DNA of 64,000 bases, taken from positions 244,906,394 through 244,970,393 of the forward strand of contig JBOZIK010000001.1 of assembly GCA_051453625.1 (NCBI GenBank). The letters run 5' to 3'. The first letter of the stretch is position 1, and each line of letters begins with the position of its first letter. Of the stretch, positions 38,502 through 49,516 are shown in pieces. This DNA is from Welwitschia mirabilis (taxonomy: Eukaryota > Gnetophyta > Gnetopsida > Welwitschiales). The notes beneath the pieces were generated by a model that saw only the letters and a list, made by a program, of their open reading frames with translations, was not told the DNA's origin and ran no database searches. The position numbers were made by a program, and so were the translations under genes.

Positions 38502-39923
38502 ATGGTTGCAATGGCTAAGGGTCCCTATAAAAGGTAAGAAAAATAAGGTACTAGCAAAGATCCTTTATATTTATATTATGACATGTCTAAAGAAGTAATA
38601 AATAAGTTTGTTGAGAATTTTGAAAGAAAGTCAGTGTACCAAAAGAGGGTTGTTGCTACTGTGGAGCTCAAGAAACTCTAAGATGTGGTGCAACTCTTTC
38701 AAGATTAGATCTTTTTTACTTTTTTGATGTTTTAGAACCTACCTACCCCTTCTTCACTAGGATTTTCTATTGCAACGCTTCTTTTGATCTAAATACTAAT
38801 GCCCTAGAAACTATGGTTTTTGGGAAGAAGATGAGGATTACTAAAACTACATTGCTGCCATTGCTAATCTTTTAAGAGAAGACTATGATAAGTTTTGGCC
38901 TCTTTGTAACTTCATGGAAGTTAAAGCAGAGTAACAAAGAAACTTTGTGGTAAGTTTCACAGGTGGAAAACCACCCTTTCTACTTCTCTCATTACACTAA
39001 AGTATAGGTTTTTATATTTGGTGTTTACTTATAATTTCTTACCTTTGATAGGTCATCATGATGAAACCTCTAATTAAAAATCATATTTGNNNNNNNNNNN
39101 NNNNNNNNNNNNNNNNNNNNNNNNNNNNNNNNNNNNNNNNNNNNNNNNNNNNNNNNNNNNNNNNNNNNNNNNNNNNNNNNNNNNNNNNNAGAAGATGAGG
39201 ATTACTATAAACTACATTGTTGCCATTGTTAATCTTTTAAGAGAATAATATGATGAGTTTTGGCCTCTTCATAAATTCATGGAAGTTAAAGCAGAGTAAC
39301 AAAGAAACTTTGTGGTAAGTTTCATACTGGAAAACCACCCTTTCTACTTCTCTCATTACCCTAAAGTATAGGTTTTTACATTTGGTGTTTACTTATAATT
39401 TCTTAACTTTGACAGGTTATCATGATAAAAACTCTAATTAAAAAGCATATTTGATATATTTGATAGAAACTAGGAATTTTATTAATTATCTTGCTATAAT
39501 ACTAAAGAATATAGTCTTCTATTTGGAGTATCATAGGATTAGGGCTCTCCCATACTCAGTTTGATTGTAAATATTTGTCATCGATATAGAGTTTAGCTTC
39601 AACCAAAGCTAGAAACCCTTAATCCTATGTCAACCATTGGGCTTATAACGTTGTCTTGCCTGCATATCTTTATAGGTTCTAAAAAATTCTTTAAATCTCC
39701 TTCTCCCAAGTAAGTCTCACCATAGGAGACTCTTTCATATTTGAGGAGGATAGACTCTCATACCAGGCATATGAAAGAAGCTCTAATTGCAGCTAAGTAT
39801 GAGATTGTAGATACTTCAAAGGAAGCTAGAAGCTCAACACAAAAAATAGCCAAATAAGAAGAGGAAGAAGAAGAGGAATATTTTGAAGAAGAATCGGAAA
39901 AGAAAGTCGATGAAGCTGATTGA
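38502..39923 (+). pseudogene. Third ORF of the copia element (plant transposon-protein/envelope-like), pseudogene
   Basis: Between pol and the 3' LTR, a decayed ORF starts MVAMAKGPYKR and continues MSKEVINKFVENF and YQKRVVATVELKKL. In the next frame: LFYFFDVLEPTYPFFTRIF, YCNASF and VFGKKMRITKTTLLPLL, then RALPYSV further on. The pattern (YP.LVR.FYAN..., a V.G..I block, then LPYG) is that of the plant 'putative transposon protein' domain often carried after pol in Sireviruses, where it has been called envelope-like; I infer this from motif order only. The end is an acidic tail: EEEEEEEYFEEESEKKVDEA and stop at 39921-39923. The 100-N gap at 39090-39189 writes about 280 bases twice, and a 405-N gap at 39948-40352 repeats 57 bases of the tail. 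Frameshifts and stops abound. Its role in such elements is unproven. Confidence 0.62.
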
Positions 39924-40862
39924 TCTTCTCTCTCTGAATGTATTTTTNNNNNNNNNNNNNNNNNNNNNNNNNNNNNNNNNNNNNNNNNNNNNNNNNNNNN
40001 NNNNNNNNNNNNNNNNNNNNNNNNNNNNNNNNNNNNNNNNNNNNNNNNNNNNNNNNNNNNNNNNNNNNNNNNNNNNNNNNNNNNNNNNNNNNNNNNNNNN
40101 NNNNNNNNNNNNNNNNNNNNNNNNNNNNNNNNNNNNNNNNNNNNNNNNNNNNNNNNNNNNNNNNNNNNNNNNNNNNNNNNNNNNNNNNNNNNNNNNNNNN
40201 NNNNNNNNNNNNNNNNNNNNNNNNNNNNNNNNNNNNNNNNNNNNNNNNNNNNNNNNNNNNNNNNNNNNNNNNNNNNNNNNNNNNNNNNNNNNNNNNNNNN
40301 NNNNNNNNNNNNNNNNNNNNNNNNNNNNNNNNNNNNNNNNNNNNNNNNNNNNGAAGAAGAATCGGACAAGAAAGTCGATGAAGCTGATTGATCTTCTCTC
40401 TCTGAATGTATTTTTATGTTTTTTTTTCCTTCTCTCATTTGTCACTGATGTCAAAAGGGGAAAATTAGTTAGTTGTTTATTATGATCTATTTAGTTGTAA
40501 CTACTCTTGATGTGCAGTTTTTTAATATAATAGCAATGCACTTTGTTATTATTTCTATCTTACATTTTTTTAGTCATCTATTTAATCATGAACTATAATT
40601 TTTATTATATCTTATGGAAATTAAATAATTTTTGATCAAAATGTTTTTATCACATATATTTTGGATTTTACTTACCTTATAAATTGTACTACAAATTGTT
40701 TTAATTATGGCACAAGTTAGAAATTCTCTAAAAATGTCTTATTTGATATAGATGTTCAATATCACATGCAAATTTAATGGGCATTTTTTAAGAGTGAAGC
40801 TTTCCTAAAAATTAATATTTTCAACTATTTATANNNNNNNCATCAACATCAAAGGGAAAGAT
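39924..40862 (+). other. Copia 3' untranslated spacer with polypurine tract
   Basis: Holds the 405-N gap, a purine run gtcaaaaggggaaaatt near 40450 and, at the end, aaagggaaaga directly before the 3' LTR (40851-40861). The latter is the likely polypurine tract priming plus-strand synthesis. Seven N at 40834-40840. Confidence 0.65.
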
Positions 40863-42214
40863 TGTTAAGTTAATATTTGTCAATTTGATGTTAAAGTGAC
40901 GTTTTTTGTTTTGCAAAACATGTTCTATCCTATGTAGAAAATATTAATCATTATAGGTCAAAAGATGAAATAATTTATCACAATATCAACCTAAACCTAT
41001 CAGTTTCCATATCTTCTTAAGGGGTTGATTTGATTCCTAAGGGGATAAATGCACCTAAATCTTATAATAAAATAAATTAAATTCAGAGGAATCAATCAGA
41101 CACATGAGGGGTTGACCAGACCTATGCATTAAATACTTCATAACCAATCATCAAGGTGTTAACTAGATTTCTAAGGGTTCAATCGAACCTGAGCATTAAA
41201 ACTTTTATAGCCGATCACCAAGGAATTGACTAAATTCCTGAGAAGTCAATTGGATCTAGAGTAAAATGTTTTCATCCTTTATTAGTAAGAAGTTGACTAG
41301 ACATTTATGAGATCAACTGGATCTAAAGCGAAAAATAGTATTGCAACTTTTCCTGAATGATGGATGACTAGATGAATATGCAGGCAACCAGACTAGTAGT
41401 AGACTAGACCTTAAGGGGTTAACCGGAGATGGAACCATAAGAAACAAGCGTAGCTAAAAGAACATGAGGGTAACCAACTTCAGTGACATCACTAGATGAG
41501 GTCAACTAGATGTTTTAAGAGTCAATTAATCATGATAAAAATGGGATCTTTCTAGCTGTTATGAATCCATTTTTTGTCCATTAGAAGGTCTTTTTACTTG
41601 TAAAAATCCTAAAATACTTTTACTATATATTTGCTAAGAGTCAAAATCACTATACCACTTTTGAATTATTGTGAAATCATTTGTTATACTTTTTGACATA
41701 TCCTACTTAACTAAAGACAAATCAAGAGCTATTTTTATCATTGTGTACTTGATCAAGTTAATTGAACTATATGCTATAGATTATACCATCTTCTCAAGTA
41801 GTGTAGCAATATTATTCTTGAGCTAGAGATCAGGTGAAACTTATGTATTTTAGTACATCATTGTAACTGCTTTACATTCTTGCTAAAGGTTGAGACTGAG
41901 CCTCAAGAAAATCTAATTATAAAGGTTACAAGTAAACTTAGAATACATAGAAAGAGATTAATGAAGATCTAGACTAGGCTTAAGTAGAAGCTAATCATCG
42001 AGTGTGAAGTAGGGGGTTTTTCGAATCACTATAAATCTTGTGTACATCCTTATTTGTATTTCTATGTTTTTTATTCTTTATTTTTTAAAATAATTTTAGT
42101 TTTTATTTTCATGAGTATTTTAGCATTTATTTTGGGTAAAGATATTTTTGTGTTTTTATTAGATAATTTTTAAACTGTATTCACTCTTTCTCTAGGATTC
42201 TTGATCCTACAAAA
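40863..42214 (+). repeat. 3' LTR of the copia element
   Basis: Begins TGTTAAGTTAATATTT after the polypurine tract and ends GATCCTACA. It has no internal gap and is 1352 bp. About 282 bp of its right part are repeated at 42605-42886 after a 100-N gap, which I consider an assembly duplicate. Between 41020 and 41530 it contains roughly ten variants of a GGGTTGACCGGACCT-like motif in both orientations. Confidence 0.88.
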
Positions 42215-43171
42215 CCAACTCACATCTGGAGGGTGGCTGAATATTGAGTTGGAATGCTATTAATTAGATTTACAACCTTTTATTATATTGGTTAGGTATT
42301 ATTCTTAAACTTTATCCATGTATGTTAACAATAATTTGACATCTCCTTAACTATTTATAATATATCTTTTATGTGATGAAAGGCTAGGAAGAAATAAAGG
42401 AAACAAACTTATGACATCGCTATTGTTTGCAAATAGAAATAACTTAGAAATTAATTATAAGTAAATATATGATATTAATATGATTTTTTTCTTATAATAT
42501 GAAANNNNNNNNNNNNNNNNNNNNNNNNNNNNNNNNNNNNNNNNNNNNNNNNNNNNNNNNNNNNNNNNNNNNNNNNNNNNNNNNNNNNNNNNNNNNNNNN
42601 NNNNGGTAAACTTAAAATACCTAGAAAGAGATTAACGAAGATCCAGACTAGGCTTAGGTAGAAGCTGATCATCGAGTGTGGAGTAGGAGGTTTTTCCAAT
42701 CACTATAAATATTGTGTACATCCTTATTGGTATTTCTATGTTTTTTATTCTTTATTTTTTAAAATAATTTTAGTTTTTATTTGCATAAGTATTTTAGCAT
42801 TTTCTTGGGTAAAGATATTTTTGTGTTTTTATTGGATAATTTTTAAACCATATTCACCCTCTCTCTAGGATTCTCGATCCTACAAAACCAACTCACATCT
42901 GGAGGGTGGATGAATATTGAGTTGAAATGCTATTAATTGGATTTACAACCTCTTATTATATTGGTTAGGTATATTCTTAAAATTTATCCATGTATGTTGA
43001 CAATAATATAACATCTCCTTAACTATTTACAATATATCTTTTATGTGATAAAATGTAGGAAGAAATAAAGGACACAAACTTATGACATCTCTATTGTTTG
43101 TAAATGGAAATAACCTAGAAATTAATTATAAGTAAATATATGATATTAATATGATTTTCTTTATTATAATA
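41933..43171. repeat. 100-N gap with ~570-bp repeated flanks
   Basis: 41933-42504 and 42605-43171 match along their whole length, crossing the LTR end and the unique flank after it. In one 136-base stretch I counted about 12 differences, mostly transitions. Crossing from LTR into flank at the same point shows this is not a second LTR. Confidence 0.85.
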
Positions 43172-43729
43172 TAAAAATTAAAATTAAGAAGTAAGTAGAA
43201 TTTGGTCCTAGGTTTTTCTATGTTTATCATATAAAAATATTAAAGAAGAAAGAAAGTTAAAAATAGTGCTTAATTAGAGTAAGATAACAGAGGGTGTTAC
43301 AAGTAGACTCACTCTTTTCTTGTTCTTCCTTAAGGAAAAGGATAAATCTTAATTATATATCTTTAAACATCTATAAAATAGAACCTAATCTATTTTAAAC
43401 AAAGTGTTTCTTTTAAAATTCTTTTAAAATCATAAAACCAATGATTTAAGATGAGAGATCATGAATGATTAATTAAAAAATCATAAAACCTTTTCATAAA
43501 CCTTAGAGAGGTTTAAGAACCTACTTCAGAAATATCCAAATATGGATTTGAGTGAAGTAGAGAACTAAGTTTTTTTATAATATATTTTCAATAAATAGTA
43601 GATAAATAATTGATGTGATAAGTAAAAGTAGCTTCCTAAGTTTTCCACTAGATAAGTTTGGATTACCTTGAAATAATATCCAAACGTTTTAGAAATTGGA
43701 AGAAACTAATTGAACCACTTAGATCCTAG
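43172..43729. other. AT-rich spacer
   Basis: No coding similarity. It may contain the 5' end of the gypsy relic that follows, but no LTR or primer-binding site was recognised. Confidence 0.35.
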
Positions 43730-45900
43730 CCATTCATTAAGTCCACCAATGTTTTTAGAGTGTTTGACAACTATGACATCAATAACCAAATAGATGAAAT
43801 ATTAAGAAGAGTAGAATTCCTTTCCACCTCATCTAAACCATCAACATCCACACTTGAATGCCTCATATACCACCTAGAATTTCATGAAATTACTAATTAA
43901 TCCTCTAAACCCATTTCCAAAATACTATAAATGAATAAGTTGATACCATATAATGCTAGTGGTAGTAAAAAAAAAAAAGATCCATATTCAAATACCTACA
44001 ACCTTGAGTTAAGGAACCATCCCAATTTTTTTTAGAGAGTAAACAATTTTCATAATTAAAATTATGTTAATCAACTAAGAAACCCATTTCTATCATCATC
44101 CTCCTCTTCTTATTCATCAAATCAACAATAATGCTCATCACTTTTTCCATTGGTAGAATCACTGAAAAAGTCATAGACAACCACACCCAAAATAACCATA
44201 ATTATGAACACACCCATGAGAAATACTTCTCCTTCATAAGTAATTTTGAACAAATTCTCCAAAACCTTCAACAAACCCAAATTAAAATCCTCTCCTTTCT
44301 AAATTAAAGAGAGCCTAATAAACTCCTCATGAGCTCACAGCCAAATCCAAAAGAAGTTAGATTCATAGAAAGGTTAGATCCTTTTCAGATTAAAGAAACT
44401 AAGGTCATTCATCTTAGAAGTAGAAAAGAGTTGAATAATGAATTTGAAAGAAATGCAACTAAAGAAGAATCAAAGCACATAGAAAATAATGAGAAGGATG
44501 AAACAATATAAGAACACATACTTGTTTACTAAGAACATATACCCTTTCTAAAATAACTTAGGAAGGAGAACATTGAAAAGAAATAATTAAAAACTATAGA
44601 GGCTTTTAAAGAGGTTAAAATTAGTATGCCACTAGTAGATCTTATTAAATAAATCTGCTCTTAATTAGATTCCTGAAAGATATGTATCTCATTAAGAGAA
44701 ATATGCATGTTAAGGGGGAAAAAAGACTTTTTAGTTGACGAGTACAATCATATAAGATCAAATATCCTTAAAGTATAAAGATCTTTCTTTCCTTATAATC
44801 ATTATCACATTTGGAGATAGACATCTTAAGCAAGCCTTATTAGATCTATGAGTAATAATAAACCTTTTACATCACTTGATTTATAAAGAACTTAGTCTTA
44901 ATAATCTTAAAAAGATAAAACTCCAATTGTAATTAGTAGATAACTTATTGAAATCACTATTAGAAGTTATTGAAGATATCACTGTTTGAATAGATAATTG
45001 TTACTTTTAATAGATTTCATTGTATTAGAAACAAATTCAAAAAAGTATAATTTAGTTCTAGTCATTTTAGGAAAAACTTTTCTAGCAATGTCAAACACTC
45101 TTATTAACTTAAAAAATGGTCAAATGAAAATTTATTTTAGTAACTTAATAATGGATTTAAATATTTTTAACATAGTACAATTACTAGTGAATNNNNNNNN
45201 NNNNNNNNNNNNNNNNNNNNNNNNNNNNNNNNNNNNNNNNNNNNNNNNNNNNNNNNNNNNNNNNNNNNNNNNNNNNNNNNNNNNNNNNNNNNTTTCATTG
45301 TATTGGAAACAAATTCAAAAAGTATAATTTAGTTATAGTCATTTTAGGAAAACCTTTTCTAGAAATGTTAAACACTCTTATTAACTTAAAAAATGGTTAC
45401 ATGAAAATTTCTTTTAGTAACTTAAAAATGGATTTAAATTTTTTTAATGTAGTATAATTAGTAGGGGATAATAATGTTAATTCTGTTTATGAAGTTCACA
45501 ATCTTATTCCTTTTCTAGTTGAATCAAAAATTTATTTTTCTTGTAATGATTTCAATGCTTTGGACTCACCTTTCAAAGACTTTTTAGAAAAGCATAGAAA
45601 TGCTATAAGATGGATAATTAACTTTTAACATTTAGACTCTTCTTTTCATACTCCTCATGTTCTTTCAAAATTCTTACAATTATGTGTAGAGTTGTCCCTT
45701 GAAAATGTTGTCCACCATATACCCTTTTTAAGTAACTGAGGTTTTGAGACTTATGATCCCAAATTTTTGAAACTTCCATATTACAAATTCTTAAAAAACC
45801 CTCTTGTAGTAGCATTCCCTTAAGTACAATTAATTCATTAAAACCCAAAGATGTTTTTCTCACTAATGACCATAAACATCATCATACATTTAAACCATTT
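43730..45900 (+). pseudogene. Ty3/gypsy (Athila-like) gag-protease relic
   Basis: Gag C-terminus: SSQPNPKEVRFIERLDPFQI and KVIHLRSRKELNNEFE at 44329-44460 match the SQPxPNPK...VxAIxLRSG linker of Athila-like elements. Protease follows near 44830-45190: ALLDL, a stop, VIINLLHHLIYKELSLNNLK (family ALLDLGASVNLLPxSVYxxLG), LQLQLVDNLLKSLLEVIEDI, DFIVLETNSKKYNLVLVILG, KTFLAMSNTLINLKNGQMKI and MDLNIFNIV. The active-site Gly of DLGAS is a TGA stop. A 100-N gap at 45193-45292 writes about 190 bases twice. Downstream to 45900 there are VNSVYEVHNLIPFLVESKIY and FLEKHRNAIRWII, then decay. RT and integrase are absent, so the copy is 3'-truncated or interrupted. Upstream of 44300 the gag similarity is only compositional. 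Confidence 0.82.
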
Positions 45901-48046
45901 CATACCCTAATTCCATTTTTAGATTACCTTATTAAATGCAACCATTCATGCTTAGCATTTATCTATGAGTTTTTAATACTTGATAACCCTGGTTAATGGT
46001 CCTTAACAAATAAAGAATTAATAAGTGATCACCTTGTTAGTATAAGTTAAGTATAATTTAAGTTTACTTATATTTTTTAAGAAAAGCTTTTGCTTATTTT
46101 TAATGTATCTTGTTAATGTTAATATCACTTAAAGTATTCAAATTTAGAAAATATGGTTGAAAAAGGTGGAATCTATATTCATATTATGTTTCTTTTTTTC
46201 AAGAATTTTATGAGGACAATATTTTTATTGATTAGGATAATGAACTAATGACCCCTCTTATGTGCATTAAAAAAATATTGAATATGGAAGTGAAAATCAA
46301 AAGAAAATAAACTCCAGAAGCACATTTTATTTTGATTAGTTAATTGGATTTAGTTAGCTGCATCAGGGCTATGGATGCTCACTAGTAATATAGCTCTAAA
46401 GATCTATTTATGACATAATCAACTACATTAAAGATATAAATGCTTCCTAGCAAAGCAACATTAATTTATTCACAAGCAACATGCTTAATTATGTTGAAAG
46501 AAAATGTTAATAACACCGAATACTCAATTTGATCCCAATGTTTAAAATAAGAAACATGTATGATTGTGGAAAAGATAAAAATTAGAAAGAAAAGTGGAAT
46601 TTGGAGATATTGTTATGATTATTTTCTTTAACTTATGTATTTGAAAATTTGTTACTAATTTTTTTATTTTTATATGTTGATTTAAAGAATATCTTATCTA
46701 TTTAACATTTTAATCCATCTAAATAAGAATAAATTTGCAAAATTTTCAATAAAAGTGGCCCTCAATTTAGGCCTTTTATATTTTAAATTTTGGATTAATG
46801 TGTTTCCCATTGGATTTTATATTTACTTTAGCAAAATGATGTTCTATGAAAGAAAACACACTCACAAACGCAACTATCTTGCTTCTTAAAAAAAAAAAAA
46901 AAGCTATTAATCCATGCCATAATAGTTGTTTAATACAGCTAGAGGAATGGTAAACCTAAATNNNNNNNNNNNNNNNNNNNNNNNNNNNNNNNNNNNNNNN
47001 NNNNNNNNNNNNNNNNNNNNNNNNNNNNNNNNNNNNNNNNNNNNNNNNNNNNNNNNNNNNNTAGGGCTATGAATGCCCACTAGTAATATAGCTCTAAAGA
47101 TCTATTTATGACATAATAAACTACATTAAGAATATAATGCTTGCTAGCAAAGCAACATTAATTTATTCACAAGCAACATGCTTGGAAGAAAATGTTAATA
47201 ACATCGAATACTCAATTCGATTCCAATGTTTAAAATAAGGAACATGTATGATTGTGGAAAAGGTAAAAATTAGAAAGAAAAGTGGAATTCGGAGATATTA
47301 TTATGATTATTTTCTTTAACTTATGTATTTGAAAATTTGTTACTAATTTTTGTATTTTTATATGTTTATTTAAAGAACATCTTATCTATTTAACACTTTA
47401 ATCCATCTAAATAAGATAAAATTTATAAAATTTTCAATAAAAGTGGCCCTTAATTTAGGCCTTTTATATTTTAATTTTTGGATTAATGTATTTCCCATTG
47501 GATTTTATATTTACTTTAGCAAAATGATGTTCTATAAAAGAAGACACACTCACAAGTATAGCTATCTTGATTCTGGAAAAAAAAAAAAAAATTAATCCAT
47601 GCCATAATAGTTGTTTAATACAGCCAGAGGAATGGTAAACCTAAATGATCTAAGGGTTCAAATTTGCCTTTGTGTTCATAAAAGCCCATACGTTTCTTTA
47701 TGTTTTCACCACCCCCACAATCATAGAACTCTATTTATGCCATGCTTGACCTACTTGTCACTATGTAGCAACTATTTTCTCTTTTGCCAGTGTTGTTGCC
47801 TATCACTATTAGTGATGCTACCATTTGTAAGATCCCTATGTTTACCCTCTTCCTATGCCTTGCAATTGCTATTTATAGTTCCTTGCATAGTAAAAGTATA
47901 TTAATTGTCTTATGTTTTTAGTTTTTAAAATTTCTTTCATAAATTATTTCTTGAATATCTCTTTCATTACATTTTTTCTCTCTCACGTTCTCTTCTTTTC
48001 TCTTTGTTATTTCTCTTTATTTCTTAATTTTTATTATTTATTTTTC
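45901..48046. other. AT-rich spacer, large gap-flank repeat
   Basis: 46362-46961 is repeated at 47062-47650 around a 100-N gap, including the poly-A run near 46889/47577. The open frame at 47611-47904 gives a Cys/His/Leu-rich sequence with no family resemblance. A pyrimidine-rich tract occupies 47935-48045. Confidence 0.45.
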
Positions 48047-48690
48047 TAGAAAAATGAGTGAAAGAGAAGATGCCTTCATTAAGGAAGAAATTTTTAGCTC
48101 CTTGTGAATAAGTTTGCTCCATTTTACCTTGATAAAATAAAAACTAGAGGATGAAACTATCTACTAAAAGAGGCTAATGCATTCTACTACTATAAGTAAG
48201 CACTTGAATTTTATAAGAATGCCTAATTTAAGGATGAATACCCTCGGGTAATTTAAGATATTCAATGCATGTCATTTTCCATATCTTTAGTTGATTTTGA
48301 AGTAGTCTTAGGGGTAGAATACTTAGATTATCTACCATTTTCTTTAGCAAAAATTTTAGATTATTATCATTATGCCTTAGATGTAGAGTATGCTCCTAAT
48401 TAAGAAGGCACTTTTCCATATAAGATTTTATATAAAAACCTTTTGCTTTATTTAGATTTATCATTTACCAAATTTTACCTGCATTGCATGTCATTAATGC
48501 TTATAGTAGCCATTTAGATCTCATTGGAATAATTCAGGATAAGAGGCCCTTTGACATAGCAAAATTCTTGTTTAGAATTATTAAAAATCATGTAGGAATA
48601 AAATAAATTTTTCTTTACATTGTAATACCCTTTACAAACATTAGATTATAAAGGTTGAGAGAGATATTATATAAAAGCCATCACATCCCA
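48047..48690 (+). other. Unrecognised coding-like stretch
   Basis: A ~100-bp pyrimidine tract ending ttttctag, like a splice acceptor, precedes an ATG at 48053 (MSEREDAFIKEEIFSSL). In the adjoining frame: FAPFYLDKIKTRG, LLKEANAFYYY, ALEFYKNA, FKDEYPRV, MSFSISLVDFEVVLGVEYLD, YLPFSLAKILDYYHYALDVE and LLLYLDLSFTKFYLHCMSLM. Stops are few and spaced, typical of a decayed ORF. I do not recognise the family. It lies 0.8 kb before LTR-like copy 2 on the same strand and could be part of that element. Confidence 0.35.
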
Positions 48691-48699
48691 TAAGATTAT

Positions 48700-49516
48700 C
48701 CAAGTCTTAAAGTGTCAAAATACTAATTGGATACCAAGGTAATAATAAATAGAGTAAAAGCAATAGGGATAGGAAGAAATTCACAATTATTCATCTTCCA
48801 TTCATTCTGTTCCTTTTTATTTAACTCTATATGTACTTCCAACAACTTGCCATAAGGTAAGGAACCTATTGCATAAACTTGTGGAGCTTATCCTTCTTCT
48901 CCATTCTATTACCCTTCACATTCCTTTTCATCTTTACTTAGTGTAACATTTTTGGAGTGCATACCATAAAAGCATAATATTTGAATTGGCAAGTTAGAGG
49001 GGAAAATGAAGAAAATTGCCAAACGGTGAAAGAAAATATCACGCAAGAAATAAAAAATGGATGAAAAACTAAAATGTTTATTCTCTTATAAAAGAATTTT
49101 TTGTTAAAATTTACAATTTTATTATATGCATTTAAGTGTAATGCATTGTCGTATTTTCAAGCATGTTGTATTAAAATGTTTTACATGCTAGTTTAAAAGT
49201 GTTTTGTATTATAGTATTTTCTAGTTTGAAATGTTTACATTGAAGTAACTTTTTAGCTTGTATTATGAAAATCCATATAATAAAAAACTTTCTTTTCAAA
49301 AACTTTAACTTGTTATCAAAAAAATAATATTAAATTTCTCTATCTTTTTAAACTTTAAGGACAAAATTTAGTTTTGATTAGGGAATATGATGTCCATTTT
49401 TTAGTGAGTTGTACTGATTTTGATGTCTTATTTTTTATAAATTAATTAATTCTTTTCTTAAAAAGTTATATTAGTTACATTTTTCTTAAGCCTAATAAAA
49501 GTCTAGTTAGGAGGTG
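48700..49516. other. AT-rich spacer ending in a purine tract
   Basis: No coding similarity. The last bases, ttaggaggtg at 49507-49516, look like a polypurine tract before LTR-like copy 2. Confidence 0.4.

Larger units (their letters stand above)
28775..42214 (+). mobile_element. Ty1/copia LTR retrotransposon with extra ORF, degenerate
   Basis: Both LTRs, a primer-binding-site relic, gag, protease, integrase, RT, RNase H (copia order) and a third ORF between pol and the 3' LTR are present on the plus strand. The 13.4 kb as written is inflated by repeated gap flanks and N runs. Possible 5-bp target sites are gaact (left) and aaacc (right), which differ by two transitions, so they are not proven. 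The position of the third ORF fits the Sirevirus (SIRE/Maximus) lineage; LTR length (~1.35 kb) and the long spacer after pol also fit. Confidence 0.88.

Noticed and set aside
45618-45863. 81-codon minus-strand open frame
   Set aside because: Antisense to the plus-strand gypsy relic; no similarity of its own.
47611-47904. 97-codon open frame rich in Cys, Leu and Ser
   Set aside because: No family resemblance; begins inside a gap-flank repeat; composition follows from a pyrimidine-rich strand.
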